From the NCBI GenBank assembly GCA_009838915.1, contig VXQT01000036.1:64323-128322 (forward strand): a stretch of DNA of 64,000 nt, written 5' to 3'. The notes beneath the pieces are model-generated. The model was given only the letters and a program-made list of their open reading frames with translations. It was not told where the DNA came from and made no database searches. Position 1 is the first letter of the stretch. The number at the start of each line of letters is the position of its first letter. The DNA comes from Chloroflexota bacterium (lineage in GTDB: Bacteria > Chloroflexota > Dehalococcoidia > Bin125). The position numbers and the translations under genes were made by a program. Positions 6,629-14,859 of this stretch are shown in pieces.

Positions 6629-9016
6629 ATGCGCGACGTGCCACGATTGCCCAGGTTCAGTCACGGCAGACTGCTCATTGCGCTGCTGGCGCCGGCGGCG
6701 CTGGCGCTCAGCGCCTGCGTATTCGGCGGGGAGTCCGATCGCGACCTCTCGCAGTACTTTCCACCGCCGCCGGACGAACAGTCGCAGAGCGCGCAAGACG
6801 GTTCCGCATCGGACGCAGCCGCCGTGGGCGCCGACGCCGCATCGGGACGGGCAGGCTACATCCCACCGGCTGAGGACCTGGAGAATCTCGATGTCGCGCC
6901 GCCGTCGGCGCGCTTTGCGGTTCAGAGCTTCTTCCACCTGATTGCGACCGGACAACTGGCCCGGGCCTATGAGCGAACCTCGACCGAGACGCGCGAGCGG
7001 ATCAGCGCCGAGGCGTTCGAGCAGCGCTATCGCGATATCTGGGCGGAAGCGACGATTGGCGGCGTAAGCTGGGAGGTCGTGGCGCACGAGGACGAGAACG
7101 CGTCTTCCCACGAAGTCGTGCTGCGCTATCAGACGACGTTCTTTGGCGAGATCGAGGAGATCGTCCAGGCGAGGACGTTGCGTCAGCCGCACTGGGTGGT
7201 CGATTGGACACCCGACCTGATCTTCAGTGGTCTGGGCTCTCCGGGATACCTGATTCACGCACTGATCGAGACGCCGGCGCGCGGTCGGATTCTCGACCGC
7301 AACGGCATCGTGCTCGCCGGCGAGACCGAGATCGTGAGCGTCGGCATCAGTTGGGACGACATCACAGACGAGGAGTTCGTGCTCAACTTCTTCACCGAAC
7401 GAATCGGCGCCGACGAGGAAGAAGTTCGGGCGCGGATGTACCAGGACTTGCCTTCATATCAGTTCATCAAGGTGGTCGAGCTGCCGCTGGATACCGCGCA
7501 AGAAGTGATTGACGAGTTCGAGAGACTAGCCGAGGATGGCATCCTGCTGAGCCGTAACACGCGGCGTTTCTATCCCCGCGGCGACCTCGCCGCGCACGTG
7601 ATCGGCTATCTGCAGGAGATCAATCCGGAGGAGCTGGCCGAGCTGTACATCGAAGGCTATCGAGCCGGCGACTGGGTCGGCCGCGACGGGATTGAGCAGA
7701 CCTTCGAACGGATCCTGGCCGGTCGGCGCGGTGGCAGCCTGTTGATCGTCGATCCGATTGGCCGGCCGCTGCGGGAGATTGCCAGCCGCGCCGCCATCGC
7801 CGGAGCCGATGTCCGCCTGACACTGGACGTGCGGGTGCAGCAGTTGGCCGAGAACGCGCTCGCGGAAGAGTCCGGCGCGATCGTGGCGGTCGATCCACGC
7901 AGCGGACACGTACTGGCCATGGCGTCGTATCCGCGGATCGACCCCAACACGATCGTCGACGGGGTGACACAGGAGGAGTACGAGGACTACTTCTTCGATC
8001 CGCGCCAGCCGTTCATCAATCGCGCGGTCGAGCAACTCTACGCGCCGGCGTCGACGTTCAAGGCCATCACGCTGGCAGCGGCGCTCGAGGGCGGCGGCTA
8101 TGAGATTGGCGATCGCATCTCCTGTCCGGCGGAGTGGATGAAGATCGGCGATCAACCGCTGCACAACTGGAAAGACACCGATCAGGGGCGGATCACGCTC
8201 TCCCAAGCGCTGGCGGAGTCGTGCAACACGGTGTTCTACGACGTGGGGCTGCGCCTCGACCAGATCGACGAGGCACTGTTGCCGGATACGGCGATGAGCT
8301 TCGGGTTCGGTCAGCGTACGCAAGTCTTCCGTCTCAACGAAGAACCCGGGGTCATCCCCAGTCCCGACTGGAAAGAGGCCCAGTTCAACGAGGCGTGGTA
8401 CACGGGCGACACAGTCAACATGAGCATCGGCCAGGGGTTCGTCTCGGTGACGGTGCTGCAGATGGCCAACGCCTACTCGGCGCTGGCGACGAACGGCGTG
8501 GTGGGCACGCCGATCATCGTGCAATCGATCGAGCCGCGCGGCGCGGCGCCGCAGGTGACCGAACGCCGCTCGATCAGCGTGCTGGCGGTCTCGGCCGAGA
8601 CACTCGAACAGGTTCAGGCTGCGCTGCGCACGACCGTTTCGCAGCCGTACGGCACCGGCTTCCACGTCTTCCGCGGCAGCGTGCTGCGGGTTGCAGGCAA
8701 GTCGGGCACCTCGGAGGACGTGATTCTCGAGCCGGACGCCGAACAGCAGGCTCAGGAAGAGTCGGAAGAGGAAGAGATTGCGGTCGGATTGAACAGCGAA
8801 CAGGAACAGGCGCAAGACGCAGCCGACGCGGAGGCGGATGATGAGTCGCGTGAACGCTCGACCAACCACGTGTGGTTCACGGGTTGGGCCAACTTTGAAG
8901 ACCCACGCCTGGTCGTAACGGTCGTCCTGGACGATGCGTTTTCCGGATCAGACGACGCCGGACCAATCGTGAGGCGCATCCTCGAGGGTGCAATTCTCAA
9001 CAACTGGGTACCCTGA
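6629..9016 (+). CDS. Lipoprotein penicillin-binding transpeptidase with MecA_N-like domain
   Basis: A 795-residue class B PBP. The N-terminus ends LALSAC, so it is probably a lipoprotein rather than being held by an uncleaved helix. Residues about 90-200 form an NTF2-like MecA_N domain (FFHLIATGQLARAYE, YRDIWAEA). ARGRILDRNG begins the PBP dimerisation domain. The transpeptidase has S475-T-F-K (ASTFKA), S531-C-N and K691-S-G-T-S. Between the KSG motif and the last strand, a strongly acidic Glu/Gln/Asp-rich insert of about 60 residues (QEESEEEE, AADAEADDESRE) precedes NHVWFTGWA. It cross-links septal or lateral peptidoglycan. The following metallopeptidase gene starts 4 bp after the stop. MecA_N-bearing PBPs are often low-affinity for beta-lactams, but resistance cannot be inferred here. 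Confidence 0.92.
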   Translation: MRDVPRLPRFSHGRLLIALLAPAALALSACVFGGESDRDLSQYFPPPPDEQSQSAQDGSASDAAAVGADAASGRAGYIPPAEDLENLDVAPPSARFAVQSFFHLIATGQLARAYERTSTETRERISAEAFEQRYRDIWAEATIGGVSWEVVAHEDENASSHEVVLRYQTTFFGEIEEIVQARTLRQPHWVVDWTPDLIFSGLGSPGYLIHALIETPARGRILDRNGIVLAGETEIVSVGISWDDITDEEFVLNFFTERIGADEEEVRARMYQDLPSYQFIKVVELPLDTAQEVIDEFERLAEDGILLSRNTRRFYPRGDLAAHVIGYLQEINPEELAELYIEGYRAGDWVGRDGIEQTFERILAGRRGGSLLIVDPIGRPLREIASRAAIAGADVRLTLDVRVQQLAENALAEESGAIVAVDPRSGHVLAMASYPRIDPNTIVDGVTQEEYEDYFFDPRQPFINRAVEQLYAPASTFKAITLAAALEGGGYEIGDRISCPAEWMKIGDQPLHNWKDTDQGRITLSQALAESCNTVFYDVGLRLDQIDEALLPDTAMSFGFGQRTQVFRLNEEPGVIPSPDWKEAQFNEAWYTGDTVNMSIGQGFVSVTVLQMANAYSALATNGVVGTPIIVQSIEPRGAAPQVTERRSISVLAVSAETLEQVQAALRTTVSQPYGTGFHVFRGSVLRVAGKSGTSEDVILEPDAEQQAQEESEEEEIAVGLNSEQEQAQDAADAEADDESRERSTNHVWFTGWANFEDPRLVVTVVLDDAFSGSDDAGPIVRRILEGAILNNWVP

Positions 9017-9020
9017 GCGA

Positions 9021-9452
9021 ATGCGACGTTCACGATTTCGGCGGTTGGTCGAACGCGCCCTGGACGAGATTCCCGATGAACTCGCCGGGCGGATGGACAA
9101 TGTCGTCATCCTGGTCCGCAATCAGCCGACCGAGGAGGAGCTTGAATCGGTTGGGCTGAGTTCGCGGGAGACGCTGCTTGGACTCTACGTCGGGCGTCCG
9201 CTGACGAGCCGCGGCTGGTACGGCGAGACGCTACCGGACCGGATCATGATCTACCAGCAACCGATCGAGAGCATCTGCCGCAGCGAGGACGAGGTAGTGG
9301 AGCAGGTGCGCGAGACAGTGCTTCATGAAGTGGCGCACCACTTCGGGATTGACGACGATCGGCTGGACGAGATCGGGATCGCGCCGCCGCCTCGGCACCA
9401 TTACCGCGCTGCGATCAACCTGAGCGAACGCCGCCTGCCCTACCTGGAATAG
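9021..9452 (+). CDS. Small zincin-like metallopeptidase family protein
   Basis: A 143-residue protein with a clear zinc-protease helix, HEVAHHFGIDDDRLDE (HExxH plus the G-x-x-D/L tail, near residue 107). It belongs to the small 'metallopeptidase family protein' group (DUF1025/zincin_1) of 110-150 residues found widely in Actinobacteria and Chloroflexota, whose substrates are unknown. I place the start at ATG 9021, four bases after the PBP stop; an earlier in-frame ATG at 8988 would overlap the PBP. It is translationally close to the PBP gene. The 3' end overlaps the convergent glycerate kinase gene by 13 bp. Confidence 0.87.
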   Translation: MRRSRFRRLVERALDEIPDELAGRMDNVVILVRNQPTEEELESVGLSSRETLLGLYVGRPLTSRGWYGETLPDRIMIYQQPIESICRSEDEVVEQVRETVLHEVAHHFGIDDDRLDEIGIAPPPRHHYRAAINLSERRLPYLE

Positions 9453-10558
9453 CGCTGCAGCAACCGAACCACGGCATCGCGCACGAGCTCATCGGCACGG
9501 GTCATCGCATCCTCGACTGATACCCCCTCTGGAGTCGACGCTTCCCGATCGGCAATGCCAGATACTGCGGCATCGCCTTCGATCAGTCCGGCCACTGCGA
9601 GACAGGGTACGTTCAACGAGCGGGACAGCGCAGCGACGCCGGCGACTGTCTTGCCATACGCTGACTGTGTGTCCAGGCGGCCTTCACCGGTGATCACGAG
9701 GTCGGCCTGCGCGACTCGGTCGGCGAGGCCAACGGCGTCGGCGACAGCGTCGAACCCGGACTGGAGCGTCGCACCGCAGAATGCCACCAGTCCGGCGGCC
9801 AGCCCTCCGGCAGCGCCGCCGCCTGGGATGTCGCCGACGCGGACCCCGAGATCGCGTTCGACGATGGCGGCGTAGTTGGCCAGTGCGCGATCGAGTTGGG
9901 CGACCTGGGCCGGCTTCGCACCCTTCTGCGGGCCGTAGACGGCGCTCGCGCCCTTCGGACCGAGCAGCGGATTCCGCACGTCGCAGAGCACGCGGATGTC
10001 CGTTCGGTCGAGGCGCGGATCGAGTTGCCTCACATCGATCCTGGCGAGACGCGCCAACGCCGCGCCGCCGGATGGCAGCCGACGGTCGTGTTCATCCAAC
10101 AGGACAGCCCCGAGCGCCTCGGCCATGCCTGAGCCGCCGTCGTTGGTGGCGCTGCCGCCAACGCCGATCAGGATTCGCTCGACACCGGAGTCCAGTGCGT
10201 GAACGATGAGCTGTCCGGTGCCGTACGTCGACGCTCGATCGACGTCCAGTTCTCCGGCGCTCAGAAGCGTGAGACCGGACGCGGCGGCCATTTCGATGAC
10301 GGCGCAGCGGCCGTCGTCGATGCGGCCCCAGCGGGCGTCGACCGGCGCGCCGAGGGGGCCGTCGACGCGCGCGATGGAGGTGCGGCCGCGCGCCGCGTGG
10401 ACGATTGCTTCGACCGTGCCGGGCCCGCCGTCGGCGAGCGGGGCGCGGTCGATTTCGGCGTCGGGCATGACTCGCGCCACGCCGATCTGGATCGCGTCCA
10501 CTGCTTCGACGGCGGTGAGGCTGCCTTTGAACTCCTGCGGCGCGACCAGGACGCGCAT
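9440..10558 (-). CDS. Glycerate kinase
   Basis: A 372-residue protein of the GlxK/GarK-type glycerate kinase family. It begins MRVLVAPQEFKGSLTAVEA (K11 in the phosphate-binding loop), then has DGGPGTVEAI, the signature GVGGSATNDGGSGMAEALG, and GGGAAGGLAAGL followed by DLVITGEGRLDTQSAYGKT. These match the two-domain fold in order and length (usual about 375-385). It phosphorylates D-glycerate to 2- or 3-phosphoglycerate. I chose ATG 10558 because the family's N-terminus is MRVLVAP; the frame is open 26 codons further. A small membrane protein gene ends 4 bp upstream. Confidence 0.94.
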   Translation of the reverse strand: MRVLVAPQEFKGSLTAVEAVDAIQIGVARVMPDAEIDRAPLADGGPGTVEAIVHAARGRTSIARVDGPLGAPVDARWGRIDDGRCAVIEMAAASGLTLLSAGELDVDRASTYGTGQLIVHALDSGVERILIGVGGSATNDGGSGMAEALGAVLLDEHDRRLPSGGAALARLARIDVRQLDPRLDRTDIRVLCDVRNPLLGPKGASAVYGPQKGAKPAQVAQLDRALANYAAIVERDLGVRVGDIPGGGAAGGLAAGLVAFCGATLQSGFDAVADAVGLADRVAQADLVITGEGRLDTQSAYGKTVAGVAALSRSLNVPCLAVAGLIEGDAAVSGIADREASTPEGVSVEDAMTRADELVRDAVVRLLQRYSR

Positions 10559-10562
10559 GGGA

Positions 10563-10745
10563 CTAGAAGCCTTCGCCGCCCAGGATGCGGACGAGCGCGA
10601 TGGCGAAGATTGCCGCAGCCCAGAGCAAGGCGGCAAGCTGGATGCGCCGAAAGAGGGACAGCACGCCGCCGAAGTTCAGGTATCCCTTGAGCCAGAGCGC
10701 GGTGAGGACGGCGAGGACGATGAAGAGCAGGGCAACGCTGTTCAC
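10563..10745 (-). CDS. Small membrane protein, two predicted helices
   Basis: A 60-residue hydrophobic protein. Residues 4-22 (VALLFIVLAVLTALWLKGY) and about 36-54 (IQLAALLWAAAIFAIALVRIL) form two membrane helices joined by a short basic loop (LFRRIQ), ending GGEGF. No family recognised. The stop is 4 bp before the glycerate kinase start on the same strand, so the two are probably co-transcribed. The tight spacing and clean hydrophobic pattern make this more likely real than chance. Confidence 0.55.
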   Translation of the reverse strand: MNSVALLFIVLAVLTALWLKGYLNFGGVLSLFRRIQLAALLWAAAIFAIALVRILGGEGF

Positions 10746-10820
10746 GCCACTTACTGTACGGCTTGTTCGGCCTGTCGGGACGAGCGGCGAAGCGACCAGG
10801 TGCGGCGGGCAGACGACGAG

Positions 10821-11066
10821 CTAGCGGCGGCGAGCGCTGCGACGGCGGCGGAACGTTGCCGGCTTCGCCCCGAATCCACAGACCACGCAGACCAGTCGGC
10901 GTCCGTGGCTGGCCGTGGGTCCGTTGCACCACGGACACGGCGGGCTATGGACCGGAGGATTCGGCATCGAATCGGCAGACGACGGTACCGCGGAAGACTG
11001 CAGCATCAAGGGAAGTTGCGCGCCTCGGGCGATTGGAGCGTTGTGGCTGGGTGAAGCCGCGGACAT
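10821..11066 (-). CDS. Small zinc-ribbon protein, start uncertain
   Basis: The C-terminal part has one treble-clef-like zinc ribbon: PCPWCNGPTASHGRRLVCVVCGFG (CPWC and CVVC, 15 residues apart), followed by a very basic tail, FRRRRSARRR, suited to nucleic-acid contact. Up to 81 residues if started at 11066. Other in-frame ATGs at 11006 and 10967 would give 61 or 48 residues, and none has an obvious ribosome-binding site. The 48-residue version starts just before the ribbon. Function unknown. Confidence 0.5.
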   Translation of the reverse strand: MSAASPSHNAPIARGAQLPLMLQSSAVPSSADSMPNPPVHSPPCPWCNGPTASHGRRLVCVVCGFGAKPATFRRRRSARRR

Positions 11067-11249
11067 ATTGCCTACCTGCACGTGCGTTCTGCCTATCGAC
11101 AATGTAGTACACACGTACGAGGAGATCAAGCGGCGCCGGCGTACTGTGCCCTCACTGTGCCGCGATGCGCACACACGCGTGACCCTGCGCTGCCACACGG
11201 GCAGGCACAGAGAGAGAACGAGGATTCGCGAGTGACGCTTGCCCGATAC

Positions 11250-11381
11250 TCAGCGCTGGTCTTCAGGCCGATCGAGCCAGTCAACGAAGTCGCGCATCTT
11301 CTCATTGAGCGTGTCGTAGCGTCCGCGGTCGGCGGCGACCAGGATGCTGACGAACAGGATGGCCAGACCGATCTCCACCAT
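11250..11381 (-). CDS. Putative 43-residue single-helix membrane protein
   Basis: MVEIGLAILFVSILVAAD forms one membrane helix, followed by a charged segment (RGRYDTLNEKMRDFVDWLDRPEDQR) that looks like an amphipathic cytoplasmic helix. It is divergent from mtaB, 43 bp away. No family recognised, and at this length chance cannot be excluded. Ribosome-binding site AGGCGCGCC is weak. The stretch 11067-11249 next to it shows no recognisable gene. Confidence 0.33.
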   Translation of the reverse strand: MVEIGLAILFVSILVAADRGRYDTLNEKMRDFVDWLDRPEDQR

Positions 11382-11424
11382 GGCGCGCCTCCGTCGTCGA
11401 CTTCTGTGAGTATGGTAGTTGGGC

Positions 11425-12699
11425 ATGAGCCGCAGTGCATCAACCGAGTCGACGAAGAGCGCGCCACTGGTCGCGACGCTGACCCTGGGCTGCAAGCTGA
11501 ACCAGTCCGAGACGCAGCAGGCGGCGCGTGAACTGCAGCGCCGCGGCTGCGTCACGGTGGACCGCCCGACACCGGCCGACGCCTATCTGATCAACACCTG
11601 CACTATCACCCATGTCGCCGATCGCAAGGCGCGCCGCCTGATTCGAATGGCGCGCAGACTCTCGCCCGACGCCCCGGTGATCGTGACCGGCTGCTATGCC
11701 GAGCGGGCGGGCGCAGAACTGTCTGAGCAACCGGGCATCCAAGTTGTGGCCAACGTCCGCAAGGCAGAAGCCGCAGAAGCAGTGTTCGCGACTCTGGCCG
11801 ACGTTGGCCCGACGTCTGCAATCCGGACGGCATCAGTCGGCCGAACACGGGCGTTCATCAAGATCCAGGAAGGCTGCGACGACGTGTGTGCGTTCTGCAT
11901 CGTGCCGCGAGTTCGGGGTAGAGAGCGGGCGATTCCGATCGATGAGCTCGTCGCTGAGGTGCAGGAGCGAGTCGAGGAAGGCTTCCAGGAGATCGTGCTG
12001 ACCGGGACGCAGCCCGGCGCCTATGGCCGTGACCGAAGCGACGGGACGACAGCGGCAAGACTGATTGACGCTCTGTTGTCCCGCACCGACGCGGCGAGAA
12101 TCCGCTACTCGTCGATTCAACCACAGGACATCACGCCAGAGTTGTTGTCCTGCTGGGACGACGCGCGGATGTGCCGGCACGTGCACCTGGCCCTGCAGAG
12201 CGGGTCGGACGCCGTGCTCTCGCGGATGCGCAGGCGGTACTCGGCGGATCAGTTCATTGAGGCGGTGACGGCCTTCCGCCTGGCCGCGCCGGGCGTCTCG
12301 GTGACCACGGACATCATCGCCGGATTCCCGGGCGAAACGGATGACGATCACGCTGCCACACTCGCGCTAATGCGGGAGGTGCGATTCACCGACGTGCACG
12401 TGTTTCCCTACTCAAGTCGATCTGGTACTTCGGCGGCGCTGCTGAGTGATGACGTGCCGCCGGAGGTCAAGCGAACCCGAGCCGCGGAGCTGCGAGCACT
12501 TGGCGAGCGTCACCGTGGCGGAGCGTTGGAGTCCGAAGTCGGTTCCTTGCAGTCGGTGCTCTTCGAGACGCCTGGCACGGGCCTGACCGACACCTATCTG
12601 CCCTGCCGAGTGGAGACGGATGACGATCTGAGCAATCAACTGCGGAGCGTTCGAGTGGCCGCTGTCGATGATTCCGGGCTGGTCGGCGAGCTGGTGTGA
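11425..12699 (+). CDS. mtaB: tRNA t6A37 methylthiotransferase MtaB-like radical SAM protein
   Basis: A 424-residue methylthiotransferase. It has an N-terminal UPF0004 domain with TLGCKLNQSE, LINTCTITHVAD and VTGCYAE supplying the three auxiliary-cluster cysteines, then the radical SAM motif EGCDDVCAFCIVPRVRGRER. HVHLALQSGSDAVLSRMRRRY is the conserved substrate-side signature, and a short TRAM-like C-terminus follows. It uses two Fe4S4 clusters to methylthiolate t6A37 of tRNAs, giving ms2t6A. The KLNQSE form distinguishes MtaB from MiaB and RimO. Start ATG 11425 is preferred over a TTG two codons earlier. The stop overlaps the scpB start (TGATG). Confidence 0.92.
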   Translation: MSRSASTESTKSAPLVATLTLGCKLNQSETQQAARELQRRGCVTVDRPTPADAYLINTCTITHVADRKARRLIRMARRLSPDAPVIVTGCYAERAGAELSEQPGIQVVANVRKAEAAEAVFATLADVGPTSAIRTASVGRTRAFIKIQEGCDDVCAFCIVPRVRGRERAIPIDELVAEVQERVEEGFQEIVLTGTQPGAYGRDRSDGTTAARLIDALLSRTDAARIRYSSIQPQDITPELLSCWDDARMCRHVHLALQSGSDAVLSRMRRRYSADQFIEAVTAFRLAAPGVSVTTDIIAGFPGETDDDHAATLALMREVRFTDVHVFPYSSRSGTSAALLSDDVPPEVKRTRAAELRALGERHRGGALESEVGSLQSVLFETPGTGLTDTYLPCRVETDDDLSNQLRSVRVAAVDDSGLVGELV

Positions 12700-13286
12700 T
12701 GACCACGGAAGAAACGACGCCGGTCGACCCGCTGCCGCCGCCCAAGGACCTGCGCCTGGCGATTGAAGCGCTGCTGCTGGTGGCCGAGTCTCCTCCCACG
12801 ATTCGCCTGTTGGCCCAGGTCACGAGCGTCCCGGTATCGGCGGTCGAGGCGGCGCTGTCGGAGATCGATGCGGACACGTCTCGGGGGATTCGCCTGCGAC
12901 GGCACTCGGGGACAGTTGCCCTGGTCTCGGCGGCAGAAGCCGCTCCATACGTCGAACGCATGCTTGGTCTCGACACGCCATCCAGACTGTCGAGGGCCGC
13001 ACTGGAAACCCTGGCCGTCATCGCTTACCACCAGCCGGTGACGCGAGAGCAGATCGAACGCGTACGCGGGGTCGGCGCCTCGGGAGTGATTCGGTCATTG
13101 CGGGCCCGCGATCTGATCGCCCCGAGCGGTCGCCTGGATACCATCGGTCAGCCGCTGCTGTGGAGCGTGACCCCGCGATTCCTCGACCACTTCGGGTTGT
13201 CTGCGCTTGACCAGCTGCCACCGCTTGAGGACCGGGAGCGTCCGGCGCAACAGTCTGTGTTGCCGCTGGAGCCGGAAGAGTCATGA
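12699..13286 (+). CDS. scpB: Segregation and condensation protein B
   Basis: A 195-residue protein with two winged-helix domains: LRLAIEALLLVAESPPTIRLLA, then RLSRAALETLAVIAYHQPVTREQIERVRGV and a following strand GQPLLWSVTPRFLDHFGL. This is the diagnostic ScpB pattern. ScpB dimers bind the kleisin ScpA, which bridges SMC heads during chromosome segregation. No scpA is in the window, whereas many genomes place scpA immediately upstream; here mtaB occupies that position. ATG 12699 overlaps the mtaB stop by one base, and a GTG lies one codon upstream. The last codons overlap the DUF503 gene as ATGA. Confidence 0.93.
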   Translation: MTTEETTPVDPLPPPKDLRLAIEALLLVAESPPTIRLLAQVTSVPVSAVEAALSEIDADTSRGIRLRRHSGTVALVSAAEAAPYVERMLGLDTPSRLSRAALETLAVIAYHQPVTREQIERVRGVGASGVIRSLRARDLIAPSGRLDTIGQPLLWSVTPRFLDHFGLSALDQLPPLEDRERPAQQSVLPLEPEES

Positions 13287-13576
13287 CCGTCGTCACGGTC
13301 TTGACGGTCGAGTTGCTGATCTTCGAGTCGGCGTCGCTCAAGGACAAACGATCGGTCGTGCGCAGCGTGCTGCAGCGAGCTCGGAACAAGTTCGGCGTGG
13401 CTGCGGCGGAGGTCGGCGACCAGGACGATCGCACACGGGCGAAGTTGGCGTTCGCCGCAATCTCGTCGGATTCGCAGATATCGCACGCCAACGCACAGAA
13501 GGTGATCGAGTTCCTGGAGCGGGAACGGCTGGACTGCCAGCTGGGAGAGGTTTCGACGGAGACGTTCTCGCTCTAG
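13283..13576 (+). CDS. DUF503 (YlxP-like) protein
   Basis: A 97-residue ferredoxin-like-fold protein matching DUF503: VVTVLTVELLIFESASLKDKRSVVRSVLQRARNKF at the N-terminus, then VAAAEVGDQD and FAAISSD. Its function is unknown. In many bacteria it sits by infB/rbfA; here it is translationally coupled to scpB (ATGA overlap). It meets rimO tail-to-tail with a 4-bp overlap of stop regions, leaving no room for a separate terminator. Confidence 0.88.
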   Translation: MTVVTVLTVELLIFESASLKDKRSVVRSVLQRARNKFGVAAAEVGDQDDRTRAKLAFAAISSDSQISHANAQKVIEFLERERLDCQLGEVSTETFSL

Positions 13577-14859
13577 TCGATCAGCTCGGCCCAGAGGTCG
13601 TGTCCGAGCGCGTCGGTGATCCGCACATCGACCATCTCACCTGGATTCGCCTCGCCGAGAGCGAAGACGAGGCCGTCCACCTCCCCAGCCTCACGATAGG
13701 TGCGGCCGGCGATGATTGGCTCGCCGTCTTCAGTCGTCTGCCCCGGCTCCGACTCGACCAGCAAGGGTAAGCGGCGGCCGATTTGCAGTTCATTGCGACC
13801 GGCGGAAATGTCGGCCAGGGTCGTCATCAGCTCGTCGAAGCGCTGTTGCTTTGTTTGGTCAGGCACCTGCTCGGTCATGGCGGCGGCGGGCGTGCCGGGC
13901 TGAGGAGAGTAGGTGAATGCGCCGGCGCGATCGAACTGGGCCTCGAAGATGAAGTCGAGCAATTCGCTGAACTCGGCGTCGGTCTCGCCGGGGAACCCGA
14001 CGATGAACGTGGTGCGGATGGCGATGTCGGGCATGGCCGAGCGCAAGCGTTCGAGCGTCCCGCGGACCATGCGCATGTTGTGCGGCCGCTTCATCCGGCG
14101 GAGCACTGCAGGAGATCCGTGCTGGAGCGGGATGTCGAGGTAGTTGCAGACCTGCGGCGTCTGGGCCATGACTTCGACCAGCGACGGCGTCACGAATCCG
14201 GGATAGGCGTACATCAGACGCAGCCACTCGGCGCCCGACTCCGCGGCCAGCCGTTCGATCAGGCGGGCGAGGCCGTCGGGATCTCCCCACTCGGCGCCAT
14301 AGGCGGTGCTGTCCTGGGCGACGAGCACGACTTCCTTCGCCCCTCGTTCGACCAGGGTCCGCGCCTCTGCGACGAGCGCATCAGGTGCGGCGCTGCGAAA
14401 CTGGCGACCCTTGATCGCGGGGATGTTGCAGAAGGTGCAGGGTCGAGCGCAGCCGTCGGAGATCTTCAGGTACGCGGACGGACCGACACTGAGCGAGGTC
14501 TCGGGAATGTCGCGTTCAGCCGTCTCCTGCCCAGCGTGATCCGCAATCTCCCGCCAGGCCTCGATACCAAAGGCGGCATCAATGCCGTCGATCGCGATCA
14601 CCTGCTCCTGCTCGATCTGCGACCAACAACCGGTGACTATGACCTGTTGATCGGCGGTGCGTTCGGCCGCGAGTATCTCGGCGGACTGTTTCGATTCCTC
14701 GCGCGCGTCGTCGATGAAGCCACAGGTGTTGAGAATGACGAGGTCGGCGCGTTGCCGGTCGAGAGCAGCCTGATGTCCCGCCGCCTCGAGCGTCAGCGCG
14801 ATGCGATCGGAGTCGGTCGTGTTCTTGGGGCAGCCGAGCGTGACGATGTGATAGCGCAT
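13573..14859 (-). CDS. rimO: Ribosomal protein uS12 methylthiotransferase RimO
   Basis: A 428-residue radical SAM methylthiotransferase. VTLGCPKNTTDSD and LNTCGFIDDAREES are RimO-type N-terminal signatures. The radical SAM motif is KISDGCARPCTFCNIPAIKG, followed by YLDIPLQHGSPAVLRRMKRP and a C-terminal TRAM domain (GRRLPLLVES, VDVRI). It methylthiolates a conserved aspartate of ribosomal protein uS12. The gene overlaps the rodZ-like gene by ATGA, so translation is likely coupled. This locus therefore has both a tRNA-type and a ribosome-type methylthiotransferase facing each other 600-900 bp apart. Confidence 0.94.
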   Translation of the reverse strand: MRYHIVTLGCPKNTTDSDRIALTLEAAGHQAALDRQRADLVILNTCGFIDDAREESKQSAEILAAERTADQQVIVTGCWSQIEQEQVIAIDGIDAAFGIEAWREIADHAGQETAERDIPETSLSVGPSAYLKISDGCARPCTFCNIPAIKGRQFRSAAPDALVAEARTLVERGAKEVVLVAQDSTAYGAEWGDPDGLARLIERLAAESGAEWLRLMYAYPGFVTPSLVEVMAQTPQVCNYLDIPLQHGSPAVLRRMKRPHNMRMVRGTLERLRSAMPDIAIRTTFIVGFPGETDAEFSELLDFIFEAQFDRAGAFTYSPQPGTPAAAMTEQVPDQTKQQRFDELMTTLADISAGRNELQIGRRLPLLVESEPGQTTEDGEPIIAGRTYREAGEVDGLVFALGEANPGEMVDVRITDALGHDLWAELID

